From: Coptis chinensis
Lineage: Eukaryota > Streptophyta > Magnoliopsida > Ranunculales > Ranunculaceae
Direction: 5' to 3'
Length of the DNA: 64,000 nt
Assembly (NCBI GenBank): GCA_015680905.1
Contig: CM027384.1
Span: 69,757,001-69,821,000 of the forward strand
This document shows, one piece after another, positions 45,490 through 56,740 of the stretch. The translations under genes were made by a program, and so were the position numbers. A model generated the notes under the pieces. The model ran no database searches. It saw nothing but the letters and a program-made list of their open reading frames with translations, and was not told where the DNA came from. Position 1 is the first letter of the stretch; the number at the start of each line of letters is the position of its first letter.

Positions 45490-46620
45490 TCAGTCGGTGT
45501 AGACTGGATCTTGTAGAGGAGTCTTGTCGACATCTGGAGACCGTAACTCGTGGTAATGTTTGAGACGTTGACCATTTACTTGAAATTCGTTGTTATCATT
45601 TAAATTTTTCAAAGAGATTATCCCATAAGGGGTTACAGCAGGGACAATGAAAGGACCAGACCATTGTGTTTTCAATTTTCTTGAAAAAATATCTAATCTG
45701 GAGTTGTAAAGCAAAACTTTTTGACCAATTTTGAAATCTTTCCGCAAAATGTTCTTGTCGTGCACTCTTTTCATGTTGGCTTTATAGGATTTCGAGAGAT
45801 CATATGCATCACTCCGAATTTCCTCAAGCTCATTAATTTGCAATTTCCTCTTTTTGCCTGCCACATTAATTGATATTATAATTGAGGCTTTTGATGACCC
45901 ATAGAGCGCGATGCTCAAGTTCAACTAGCAGATGACAAAGTTTTTCAAAAGCGAGATGGTAATGAGACATCCCTATAGGTGTCTTAAAGGCCGTTCTATA
46001 TGCCCACAAGGCATCGGATAATCGGAGAGACCAGTCTTTCCTAGATGGATTAACTATTTTATCTAGAATGGACTTTATCTTTCTATTAGATATTTCCACT
46101 TGGCCACTGGTCTGAGGATGATACGGAGTTACCACCTTGTGGGTAACTCCGTATTTCTTTACTAATGACTCAAAATTTTTATTACAAAAATGTTTTCCTC
46201 CATCACTGATGATAGCTCTGGGGATACCAAAACTTGAGAAAATATTTTCTTTTACGAAACATACGACAGTCTTATGGTCATTAGCACGACATGCTATTGC
46301 CTCAATCCATTTTGATATGTAGTCACCAATTTCTAGGATGTAGAGAAATCCATGAGAATTTGGGAAAGGGCCCATAAAATCGATGCCCCAGGCATAAAAA
46401 ATTTCCACAATTAGAATTGGATTTAAGGGCATCATATTGCGTTGGGTAATGTGGCTCAGCTACTGGAAGCGAATGCATGCTTTGCAATACTCATGTACAT
46501 CTCGAAAAAGTGTGGGCCAGTAAAACCCACATTGGAGAACCTTTGCCGCAGTTTTCTTACCATTAAAATGACCACCACAAGATTGTTCATGACAGAAGGA
46601 TAGAATGTCATTGTGTTCTC
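45490..46620 (-). pseudogene. Element E integrase (fossil)
   Basis: Minus strand. H/C zinc region at about 46440-46610, catalytic core with [70 protein letters not shown] and [14 protein letters not shown], then the C-terminal WSGPFIV region ending in PLQDPVYTD at 45490. Very close to the integrase of A. Confidence 0.9.
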
Positions 46621-46718
46621 AGTCGGGAATGTAACGGCGTATGAGTTGGTCTGAACAATACTTGAAAAGGTAGGGGGTCATCCCATAAATAATATTTCAC
46701 AGTGGATAAGAACTTTTT

Positions 46719-48060
46719 TCAGTCAGCACGAGACCAAGAGGAAAGGACTTCCTCGGTAACAAGGTAGTTTACTATATCAGCATACCAAGGAGACGAAAAG
46801 ATTGAGTACAAGTGCTCATCAGGGAAGGAATAATAGATGAGGTCTGAGTCGGTATCAACATCACTGACGATCCGTGATAAATGGTCGGCAACAATATTCT
46901 TGCAACTTTTTTTATCTCTAATTTCCAAAGTAAACTCTTGCAAGAGAAGGATCCATCAGATTAATCTCTATTTCACATCCTTTTTTGCTAGTAGGTAACG
47001 AAATGTCGCATCGTCAGTGTAAACAATTGTCAAAGATCCAACTAGGTATGGACAAAACTTATACAATGCATATACCACAGCTTAGGAACTCTTTCTCAGT
47101 TATGGTATAATTACGTTGAGCTTCATTAAGAGTTTTACTAGCGTAGTAAATGACAATGGGTTTGTCATTTCGACGTTGGCCTAGGACAACTCCAATAGCA
47201 TAGTCGCTAGCGCCACACATGAGTTCAAATGGTTTAGACCAATCTGGTGGTTGGATGATAAGAGCAGTAGTCAGGGCAGTTTTCAGAGTCTCAAAAGCTT
47301 GTTTGCAATTGAAATTGAAATCGAATATTGCATCCTTAATGAGGAGATTGGTTAAAGGTCTAGCAACCTTTGAGAAATTTTGAATGAATCTCTTGTAGAA
47401 TCCAGCGTGGCCTAAGAAGGCACGGATGTCACGAACTGTTCGTGGAATAGGAAGAGATGAAATTTTATCAAATTTTGCTTTATCAACCTCTATTCCATCT
47501 TTTGAAACAATAAGTCCTAGAAGATTCCTTTGGTAACCATAAAATGACATTTTTCCCAGTTAAGGACTAGATTTTTCTCTTCACAACGTTGAAAAACCTG
47601 GGAAAGATTTGATAGGCATCTATCAAAAGAGTTACCATATATGGAGAAATCATCCATGAAAACTTCCGTAAAACGTTAAACCATATCACTGAAAATGTGA
47701 AGCATACAACGTTGGAATGTACCAGGGGCATTACAAAGGCCGAAAGGCATTCTTTTATATGCAAAGGTGCCAAAGGGACAAGTGAATGTTATTTTTTCTT
47801 GATCAGCCAAATCGATGACAATTTGAAAATAGGCTGAATATCCATCAAGAAAATAGTAATATGCATGACCTGCTAAACGTTCAAGCAGCTGGTCGATGAA
47901 GGGAAGAGGGAAATGATCTTTTTGTGTCATCGCATTAAGTTTGCGATAGTCAATGCAAATTCTCCATTTCACTGGGATGAGAGTAGAGATGCATTCATCC
48001 TTTTTATTTCGCACAACTGTAATGCCAGACTTTTTGGGGACACGTGAACTGAACTCACCT
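46719..48060 (-). pseudogene. Element E reverse transcriptase and RNase H (fossil)
   Basis: Minus strand. RT motifs WRICIDYRKLNA, FPLPFIDQLLERLAG, MPFGLCNAPGTFQRCM, then TVRDIRAFLGHAGFYKRFI. RNase H motifs LMCGASDYAIGVVLGQ and YYASKTLNEAQRNYT, with a pre-integrase segment ending DHLSRIV. Same lineage as A. Confidence 0.9.
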
Positions 48061-49498
48061 AAACACTATCAGAGATAGGGTATATAATACTAACATCAAG
48101 TAATCTTAAAACTTCCTCCCATACCACATCCTTCATGGTGGGGTTCAGACGACGTTGCGGTTCACGCAACGTCTTATCCTTCTTAAAGATGCATGTGATA
48201 GGTGCACACACTAGGGTTACTTGATGTCATCTAAAGACCATCCAAGCGCAGGACGGTGTTCTTGAATGACATCAATTAAATGGCCTTCCTGATCGGCAGT
48301 CAACTTGGATGAAATGATAATTGGGTGATTGCCATCTAGATCCGATCCATATGTACGTACTTCAAATCCGAAGGAAGAGGCTTTAAATCCGAAGTGGGAG
48401 GAGTGGGAATCAAAGATTCTTGTGGAAAGTTGTCTTCAACAAAGAAGACGGGTTGAGGTTGTTCAAAATTGTCAGACAACGCTATAGTAGGGTCAAATAG
48501 TGGTATTGACTCTAATAACGTGGTGACGTCTTTAGTGTATGAGTCAACATCAAATTCTAAAACACCAAAAGAAAGAAATTGGTGCACTTCATCGTTAGGA
48601 TTTTTTTTTGTTAAATACCCTTACATGAGACTATCAACTATGCTAATCTCACCATCAATGTTAGCATCTGGAATTTGTTTCACTAACTTGAAAACATTTA
48701 CCTCGATAGAAAGATTTCCGAAGGACATGGTCATGGAACCATCCCTACAGTTTATGAGGGCATTTGCAGTTGCAAGGAAAGGATGTCCTAAGATGATATG
48801 AATGGAGTCACAGGCAACTTCTGTGTCTAGAATGACAAAATTGAAGGGATAGTAAAAGTCTTGGACTTTTATGAGGATATTTTCCACAATGCCTTTGGGA
48901 TACTTGATGGAGTAATCGGCTAACTGCAGAGTCATGGTGGTAGGTTTTAGTTCATGTAGACCTAGTTGTTTGAATAGGTAATATGGAAGTAAGTTTACAC
49001 TTGCGCCTAGGTCTAGTAATGCAGTAAAAGTATATTTGTCTCCCAATGTGCATGGAACGGTGGGTCTGCTTGGGTCATTGTATTTGACAATACCATTCGT
49101 TACCGTGATGCATGGAACGCTTGTTGAGGAACATTGATTCTCTTTTTGGTGGTGCACTTATCTTTCAAAAACTTTGCATGTTTTGGCAATTGTTTGAGGA
49201 CCTCGAGAAATGGTAAGCTTATGGTCAAATTTTTGAACGTTTCTCGAATCTCATCAAAAATTTTATTAGGTTTGTTCTTTGCCAAACGTGCAGGAAACGG
49301 TGCCTTTGGTCATAATTTGGCATACTGATCAGCTTGATTGTTACCCAGTATTATGGATGGTGACTTGGTTATAAGTGCTACGACCTGTGTAGGTTCAACA
49401 TCAGAAACAGGTACATTGGGAGATTCAGCAGTGTTTGGGTGATCCTCTGGCATACATATTTGATTATCTACTATTTTGCCAGAACGAAGAGTAGTGAC
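48061..49498 (-). pseudogene. Element E protease and end of gag (fossil)
   Basis: Minus strand. Linker with HQFLSFGVLEFDVDSYTKDV at 48500-48590. Protease with LLDLGASVNLLPYYLF and VILDTEVACDSIHIILG (48740-49060). Pre-protease block FDEIRETFKNLTISLPFLEVL near 49250. Farther right is VTTLRSGKIVDN (about 49465-49495), where the homology to A stops. Confidence 0.87.
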
Positions 49499-50114
49499 TG
49501 TAACTACAAGAATTACACCCTAAGAAATTACTAGTCTCCTTCTCTTACTCTTCTCTCATCCTTTTTTTTTTCTCCTTTTTCTTTCTCTCTCTTTGTCCTT
49601 ATACTTTTCTTCTTTCTAACCGCTCTCTCTTGTTCGTCCATCCACCCTGATCCTACGTGCATCAACTTGCCACCTGTCCCACAACATACACCGCAGTTCT
49701 CGGCAGTTAGGGTTCCGTGGCTCCTATCCGATGCACCCTGTAGTATCTTCATTACTCTGACTACTGCCCACTTACCACCCCTGCCATTCCCCGCAGTTCT
49801 CGACGGGTATGGTGCCGCGGCTCAGATCTGCAGCACCCGGTCTTCTTTTCACTATTCTGTATATGGACCCTTCGCCACCAAAGATGTCACATGTCACGAA
49901 TTTGGCCCCTACAGATGCCCTCTCTCGGTCCTATTGGTAGTCCGCAGACAACCGATGGGGCCGAGACCTAACGATCTCAAAGCATGGTTTATCTCCATTA
50001 TTTTAAGATGTTCCATCTGTTGAATGACACGTGTTCCATCATTATTGTCGCGTGAGAATGACAAATGCGCCGTACAAAATCTGACCTCTCGATTCTCGAG
50101 GCCCACGTGTCCCA
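49499..50114 (-). repeat. Probable 3' LTR of element F
   Basis: The left edge is set by the end of element E homology, at TGTAACTACA. The right edge is proposed at CCCA, followed by a pyrimidine-rich stretch (a polypurine tract on the minus strand). The partner LTR is not in the window, so both edges are tentative. It contains two diverged copies of a roughly 105-bp unit (about 49671-49745 and 49776-49840, with CCGCAGTTCTCG). Confidence 0.4.
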
Positions 50115-50198
50115 TTCCCCTGGTCCCTCTTTTTGCAATTACTCTTTTGCCCCCTGTCTTTTGAAATCCTGCCCAAACCCTTTATTTTCCTCAACACC

Positions 50199-50206
50199 TA
50201 TAAACC
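50199..50206 (+). promoter_or_regulatory. TATA box for the antisense ORF of element F
   Basis: CTATAAAC in CACCTATAAACCCCC on the plus strand, about 285 bp before the ATG at 50484, followed by a C/T-rich leader-like stretch. Confidence 0.5.
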
Positions 50207-50483
50207 CCCAATTACCCTTTTCATTTTTCATTTTTCCTTTCCCCACCTCTTCAACTTCTACCCGCTGTTCCTCTTTCTCAAGGTTCCCTCCTGCTCCGTT
50301 TGCGTCTGTTTTGGTCCCTCCACCCCCTTGGCTGCTGTTGCATCTCAAGTTTGTCCTCCACCCTCTCACCCCCTTTGTTTATTGCTATACTCAAATTTCA
50401 ATACTGTTTCCGCATTCTTTTCTCTCTCATAACTTGTGTTCTTCCCCCATTCTTCACTGTCCCCTCTTAGTGTCCATTGCGAC

Positions 50484-52654
50484 ATGTCGGGATCTGATTC
50501 AGCGGATTCCTCCGCCACCAGATCCATCGGATCTGGTGCTTCTCCATCCAGATCTAGCCACTCTACCGCGGATAGGTCGGACTCTCCGACATCTCGCTCT
50601 TCCAGTCCAACCGCTATACCATCTACCTTTGGGAGGAAGGCTTCTCTTCTTCCCCCTACATCATACTACCGCCACCCTAATTTAGAAGCAGTTAAAACTG
50701 CCTATGGCATCCCAGATGACGTGTTACTAGAGCACACGGACTGGCGATACCCATTTTCCACACTTGGTAGCACCACGGCCAAGATGTCTTGTCGCGACTA
50801 TTGGCCAGATAGCGGCCGGCTTGCGCTTCCCTTTAACTCTTTTAGATATCAAGGTATGCAACCATTTTAATATTCTGCCTTGTCAAGGCATAGGCAACTT
50901 TTGGCGAGTGATGTACGCCGCTAACCATTACAATGAAACCCACACCCCTAAAATCCAACTCCACGACATAATCGCTCATTTTTATTTGAAAAAGAGCACT
51001 AAATTCGGAAGCGTAGGGTACCACTCCTTTTGTACACGTCCGCGAAAAAAGTCTTTTGTTCTCCACCTTACAACTTCAGACAAGGTGTGGCACCATTATC
51101 CCTTGTATGTGTCTGGAAGTTTTATTTCCGTAGACCTCCCTTTAGAAGTTTCTCTAAGGCATGCCAATTTCCTTACCAGTGGTAAGTAAAACACTTTGGT
51201 CCCCTAATCTCTTGCATATCCTTCTTTCTAATGTGTCTTCTTTCTGTGGCCCAGGTTGGAAACCAGACTCTCGTTCTTAATTCTACGCCGGCATCTCCTC
51301 TGCAATTTTTCAAAAACTCCAGAATCTAGGGAGTAACCAGTGCGAGGTCCTCGGCATAGACCCCGACAAAGGCAACCCTCTTTTGCTTGACCCCTCTCTT
51401 AAAGATATAGGGAAATACCAAGGTCCCCTCTACCGCTTGCCGCCACCCAAAGAGGCGCCAAACCTAAACCTCTCCTTCGCCAAAAGAAGACGCTTAACTC
51501 ACCGATCCTTCGGCTATATAACCAAGATCTCAAGACTCCAAGACCGGCTGCCGAACGAAGAGCAAGAATCCGCATCCTAATCTACCCCTACAAATACCGC
51601 CCCTTCTTCTCCCGCCGCGGGCATGGCTTCTAACAAACTCAAACTCTGGGACAGTGACTCCGAAGGTGATGATCCCATTGAAGCCACGGCCAAGAGCCCG
51701 CCAGCCAAAAAAGCCCGGACTGCTCCTCCGCCTCCACCAGAGCCACCAACCCAAATACCGCGGCCCACAGTTACATCCCGCCGCCCTGGAAAAGAACAGT
51801 CTTCGGCAGTCCCTCCTTCACCCGGCGCTGTGGAGATATGGCACTCGCGATTTAAGGCTCGAGACCACGATGTAAATATACGCGACTCCGCCCTTGACAA
51901 TCCCGCGGTCGTTGCTTCTTTGTTTTTCAGCTCTCATCTCCCCCGAGACCAAGTATACGGCGACTCAGGCTCCTTCTCCTCTCACCGAACATCCATTTAT
52001 ACTGGCTGGGAAAAGGTATTCAATTTTTTTTTATTTTTTTTTAATTGTTTTTTCTAACAAATACCTCCTCAGCTGAGTCTGGACATCGTCTCTGTGGTGC
52101 GTGGGCAGACCAACACTTTGGACTGTCTGGAAGTCACAAACCAAGAGATCAATGGTCCCAACGGGTGGAAAGCCAAGCATGCCCAGTTGGAGAAGGACCG
52201 CGATGATCTTCGGATGGTTGCCCTGAAGGCTTAAAAAGCTCTCCAACAAGCAGAGGACAAGCACCGCACCTACGTCGCTGGGGTCACCTCCAAAATGGAG
52301 AGCCAAAGGGAGGTGGAGAAGCTTGCTACTCAGGCTGCGGTGGACAAAGCTGTGAAGGATGCGGCTGATCGATTCCGAGACATAGCTGAGAAGAAAATTG
52401 CTCGTGAATTGAAGAGCCAACTCGAAGAGCTTGCTACATCTGGTCGTCTGCTGCCCATTCCGCCTCTAGCCCCAGTCGTTGATGCTAAAATTGCCTCACC
52501 CTCTATTGCTGACCCTGAGGCTGCTACCGCTGTGCTTCCTGCTGGTACTTCCAACGCGGTCACCTCCCCCATTGATGTGGATGTTGACTCAAACACCGCG
52601 GTGGAAGGGGCCGAAGTTTCTTCCCCGCATGGGGTGGTTGCAGGGCCGCAGTAG
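50484..52654 (+). pseudogene. Element F antisense extra ORF, 'putative gypsy-type transposon' family (fossil)
   Basis: Runs opposite to pol of F. A serine-rich N-terminus (MSGSDSADSSATRS) is followed by YGIPDDVLLEHTDWRYPF, then NILPCQGIGNFWRVMYAANHY and YHSFCTRPRKKSFV. Further on are LYRLPPPKEAPNL, a K/P-rich nuclear-type stretch (SPPAKKARTAPPPPPEP), and a C-terminal coiled coil (about 52150-52440, rich in K, E, A and Q). This matches the plant family labelled putative gypsy type transposon (from memory, Pfam Transposase_28). GT...AG boundaries such as the ones near 51181-51255 and 52015-52072 suggest it was spliced, as in relatives. Several breaks. Confidence 0.68.
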
Positions 52655-52904
52655 CTTGTTTGAAATATATTTTTGTACCCTTGTTATTCTGATGTTCACT
52701 CTCTAACAGTATATTTTGCAATATGTAACTTGCCTGTTTTTCTGGGTATGCCCAGCAGGTATTCAATCAAATGTAGTGTGTCTTTTGTTATCATCTTTAC
52801 TCATTTTGTGCAATCATATTCCTTGATTCATATGCACCCATCTGACTTTATTTTACTCTCTTGACAAAAGTGGGATCTCTTCATTGGTGCTTATATTATG
52901 TCCT
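52655..52904. other. Downstream flank of the antisense ORF
   Basis: About 250 bp T-rich sequence, probably the 3' untranslated end of the antisense transcript. No motif that I can support. Confidence 0.4.
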
Positions 52905-53345
52905 TGCAAATAATTTTTAATTGGCTGTGAAGCCTGTGGGGCCAGCTCAATTTGACCCTATGTTGATTCAGACATATAGTCCGCGAAGGGCTCTTCCACC
53001 CCTTTGTCTTTGGTCGGCTGTGAAGTCTGTTGGGGCAACTAACTTTGCCACCAGGTTGATTTGGACTTATAGTCCGCGAAGGGCTCTTCCCCCCCCGCTG
53101 TCTTTGTTCGGCTGTGAAGCTTGTTGGGGCAACTAAATTTGCCCCCATGTTGATTTGGACTTAAAGTCCGCGAAGGGATCTCCCCCCCACCCGCTATCTT
53201 TGATTGTGGAAGCCTATTGGGGCAGCTCAATTTGCACCCAGGTTGATTTGGACTTATAGTCCGCGAATGGCTCTCCCCCCCCCCCCCGCTGTCTTTGATC
53301 GGCTGTGAAGCCTATTAGGGCAGCTCAATTTGCCCCCAGGTTGTT
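52905..53345. repeat. Tandem repeats of about 94 bp, element F
   Basis: GTTGATT/GTTGTT anchor words recur at 52962, 53055, 53149, 53242 and 53340 (spacing 93-98). Each unit has TATAGTCCGCGAAGGGCTC, a poly-C tract of variable length and a GGCTGTGAAGCC word. They lie between integrase and the antisense ORF, the hypervariable region of plant gypsy elements known to seed satellites. Confidence 0.9.
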
Positions 53346-53771
53346 GTTCTTCATTCAATATCTTATTTGTTTGGGGAATCAACACACTCCTTCTATTCAA
53401 GGAACTAAAATAACCAAAAGACAATATTTCAGGTTCTCTCACATAACTATTCATTAGCATTTCTATTTTTACTCCTCTACAAATAGAAATAAAACTAACT
53501 AGAGACTGCCTCCGCTATGGAATTTTTTCAACATTCTGATATTCCATGGTTTCTCTATCATTTCTCCTGCCAAAGTCTTTAACCTGTAAGTTCCCGAAGT
53601 ACCCTTCTCTGTCACGACATAGGGTCCCTCCTAGTTGGGACCCAATTTACCATCATTCTTTTTCTTAGTGGCCAGTGTAACACGCCGCAGTACCAAATCC
53701 CCCACCCGGAAAGTCCGCGGCTTCACTCGCTTTTCATACTGTCTCTGCAACTTTCGGTGATATTCCTCCAG
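53346..53771 (-). other. End of element F pol and 3' flank
   Basis: From about 53530 to 53771 the minus strand still shows the integrase C-terminal region (for example ...VLRRVTLATKKKN and PNWEGP segments). Left of this I see no feature. Confidence 0.5.
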
Positions 53772-54500
53772 TCATATGCACGTTATTTCTCTTTTTTCCT
53801 CTATGAGATTCAACTCGGTGGCCAAGATCCTCTCATTTATTCCCAATTCCACAGCTTTGGTTCTTGTCGTTTTCTCTATCATCTCCACCGGGATGACTGC
53901 TTCTACTCCATATGCCATTGCAAATGGTAATTCCTTAGTAGACGTCCGTGGTGTGGTGTGATAAGCCCATAACACGTGATTCAACTCGTCCGCCCACGCA
54001 CCTTTATGATCCTCCAATTTTCTCTTTAAGTTATCCATTATAATTTTGTTCGACGCCTCGGCTTGACCATTTCCGTTAGGATTATAGGGGGCTGAGAACC
54101 CCTGCTTCACCCTAAATGCCTGAAGAAACTCTCGCACTTTTCCTCCAGTAAACTGAGTTCCATTATCCGAGATGATTGTATGGGGCAGCCCGAACCTGCA
54201 GATGATATTCTCCCATAAGAATTTCTTCACATTCTCTTCCTTAACCTGTTGCAGAGCCACATCCTCCACCTATTTGGTAAAATAATCCGTAGCAACCAAC
54301 ATAAACCTCATTTTTCCGCTTGCCATTGGCAGAGGCCCAACAATATCCAGCCCCCACATGGAGAATGGCCAAGGGATGGACACATTGTGCAAGGGCTCAG
54401 TTGGAGAATGTATGAACGGTGCAAACCTTTGGCATTTCTCACATTTCTTGGCGTACTCTGTGGCGTCTCTCTTCATATGAGGCCAAAAATACCCCTGTGA
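53772..54500 (-). pseudogene. Element F integrase (fossil)
   Basis: Minus strand. H/C zinc region ending KKCEKCQRFAP, catalytic core with MWGLDIVGPLPMASG, FGLPHTIISDNGTQFTGGK and FSAPYNPNGNGQAEASNKII (the Asp, Asp and Glu motifs), then WADELNHVLWAYHTTPRTST and PVEMIEKT. These are standard Tat-lineage motifs. Confidence 0.9.
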
Positions 54501-54699
54501 TATCAACCTGTGGGTAGTTGTTCGCCTTGCGGAATGACTCCCGCAATCGCCTTCATGAACCTCTGCCAAAAACTCCTGCGCCTGCCGCGGCCCTATACAT
54601 CTTAGTAATGGGCCGTTGAAATTTCTCCTGTATAGGTCACCCTCCAGCAATGTGTACCTCTGACTCCACTGTTCCATTCTTCGCCTCTCCTGTTTATTC

Positions 54700-55240
54700 T
54701 CTATCTCTACTCCCCTCAAGAAAGCCTTTATCGGTTCTATCCAACCCTGATCCCACTCGGTGGTGAGCCAAACTCTAGCCTCATCTGATGTACTTGGCTT
54801 GCTCAACACTCTAACTTCGATAGACCGACCCTCTGATCCAGGAAGAACCGCCGCTACATAAGCCAAAGCATCGGTATGTCTATTCTCTCCGCGGCCTAGG
54901 TGGGTAAACTTTATTTTGTTGAACTTTCTTGCCCTTCGCTGTAGGACTTCCAGGTATCTCGCCATCCGGGGGCAGCGAGCTGCAAACCCTTCATTCACCT
55001 GAAAAACTACCAAATTGGAATCTGAGAACACAGATAACTCACTCACCCCCAGATCTTTGGCCAAGTCTAATCCAGCTATCACAGCTTCATATTCAGATTC
55101 GTTATTTGAAGCCGCAAACCCTAGTTTCATTGATAGCTCAAGGCGATTGTTCTCAAGAGTTACTAACACAACCCCAATTCCATTCCCGGTATCCGTAGCA
55201 GAACCATCCGTGAAAACTTTCCACCCATTGCGCATATCCT
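54700..55240 (-). pseudogene. Element F archaeal-type RNase H (fossil)
   Basis: Minus strand. WKVFTDGSATDTGNGIGVVL, ASNNESEYEAVIAGLDLAKD, LSVFSDSNLVVFQVN and GENRHTDALA carry the D-E-D-D layout of an RNase H fold. It follows the gypsy RNase H and precedes integrase, the arrangement that defines the Tat lineage. Confidence 0.88.
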
Positions 55241-56377
55241 AAGGATCTAAAGGGTCGCGACTGACCTCCCCCTCAGATTCCATTACCATTTCCTCTCCCC
55301 AAGTGGGATCCTTTGCTGGGAATTCGGCTAGAAACTCCGCCATGGCTTGCGCCTTTTCAGCTGTCCTGATCTGGTATGTAATCTCATAAGAAATTAGTAA
55401 TACCGCCCACTTCAGCATGTGACCTGACTTCTCGGCCCTCAACGCCTGTTTGAGAGGCAAATTCGTCACTACCACCATAGAATGAGCTTCGAAGTAAGGC
55501 TTTAACTTAAGGGTTGAAAATATCAAAGCCAAAGCATACTTCTCAATCCTACTGTACCGGGTCTCTGCATCCAGTAGGGTTTTACTTTGAAAGTAAACTG
55601 GCTTTTCTATCTTGTCGATCACTCTCACCAGAACTGAACTTATTGCGTACTCGCTAACTCCCAGATATAAATGCAACTTCTCGCCCTGTTCCGGTTGTGA
55701 TAACAATGGTGCCTTCCCTAAGTAATCTTTCAACTCCTGGAAGGCTCCTTCACACTCCGCGGACCAATGGAAATCAGGAGTTTTCCTCAGCAAACGATAT
55801 AGAGGGCGGCATTTGTCCGAAGACTTGGAAATGAATCTGTTAAGTGTCGCGACCCTACCAGCCAATCTTTGTACTTCCTTCACATTCTGCGGAGATGGCA
55901 TCTCAATCAACGACCGAATCAGCTTTGGATTCGCCTCTATTCCAAGGTGGGTGACTATGTAGCCCAGAAACTTTCCTGAAGTTACCCTAAATGTGCATTT
56001 CTCGGGATTGAGTTTCAGTTTATGCTTGCACAGTATGCCAAAAGTCTCATGGAAACCTTCTAAGTGTTCCTTTTCCGACATACTTTTTTCTACCATGTCA
56101 TCAATGTATATCTCGATCCCCCTTCGAATCTTGCCTTCGAACATCTTTTCTCCCAACCGCTGAAAGGTAGCACCCGCATTTTTCAGGCCGAAGGGCATCC
56201 TGGTGTAACAGTAGGTACCACCTTCTACCACGAAGGTGGTTTTCTCTTGGTCTGGCCCATACATCACGACTTGATTGTACCCCATCGATGCATCCATGAA
56301 GGAAAACAACTTATATCCTGCCGTTCTATCCACTAACTCATCCACCCGGGGCATGGGGTAACAATCTTTTGGGCATT
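55239..56377 (-). pseudogene. Element F reverse transcriptase and gypsy RNase H (fossil)
   Basis: Minus strand. YPMPRVDELVDRTAGYKLFS, FMDASMGYNQV, MPFGLKNAGATFQRLGEKMF and the catalytic IYIDDMVEKS. Then LAGRVATLNRFISKSSDKC and an RNase H with LYLGVSEYAISSVLVR, KTLLDAETRYSRIEKYALAL. The CACTA element starts inside the RT fingers, so the upstream part of pol is outside the window. Confidence 0.9.
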
Positions 56378-56740
56378 CACTACACCAGAAAAGGCCAAAA
56401 ACGACGGTAATTGTCGTCCTAAATCGAGATTTACGACGGGAAATGGTGTCCCAGAGTTCGTCGCAAAAAGCTCTGTCGTTAATATTAACGATGGGAAAGC
56501 GCGTGGTAACTTGAATTAGAAATGCGACGGGTGTGAGACATTTATTGCCGTCGTTAATTATACGACATTCAAAGCCGTCGCAAATCTCCTTTCTACGGCA
56601 ACTTCATATTTCAAATCTAGAACGTACCAACCCGTCGTAAATTTGTGTCCTAAATTTAGGACACACATTTCCATGATACATTGTTGTTGGGAAGGCAATT
56701 AACGACACTATGCCCCGTCGTATTTGTTTAAATTAATGTT
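56378..56740. repeat. CACTA terminal and subterminal repeat region
   Basis: Terminal CACTACACCAGAAAAGGCC, then about ten short direct and inverted copies of GACGG/CCGTC/CGTCG words (for example near 56403, 56434, 56476, 56526, 56550, 56573, 56631 and 56716), typical of transposase-binding subterminal regions. The far end of the element must carry the inverted match. Confidence 0.85.

Larger units (their letters stand above)
42948..49498 (-). mobile_element. Element E, gag-pol side piece (Athila-type, minus strand)
   Basis: Continuation of E beyond element B. Reading right to left: end of the gag region, protease, RT, RNase H, integrase, hairpin, 33-bp modules, conserved spacer, MSA-like promoter, microORF and the N-terminal part of ORF-ii. 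The gag core, leader and 5' LTR are missing from the window because element F begins at about 49499. Multiple breaks, probably more than ten. Confidence 0.87.
49499..56377 (-). mobile_element. Element F: Tat-type Ty3/gypsy element, minus strand, interrupted by CACTA
   Basis: Minus-strand RT, RNase H, a second archaeal-like RNase H and integrase (53772-56377), tandem repeats, an antisense extra ORF and a probable 3' LTR next to element E. The second RNase H domain after the gypsy RNase H and the antisense ORF are known traits of the Tat/Retand/Grande group. The 5' part of RT, the gag region and the 5' LTR lie beyond the CACTA insertion. Moderately decayed, with fewer breaks in pol than A or E. 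Confidence 0.87.

Noticed and set aside
49531-50369. Charged minus-strand frames as genes
   Set aside because: They come from pyrimidine-rich LTR and leader sequence of element F; composition explains them.
50484-52654. Plus-strand ORF as a free host gene
   Set aside because: Position opposite pol in a Tat element and family resemblance to the known antisense transposon ORF explain it better.
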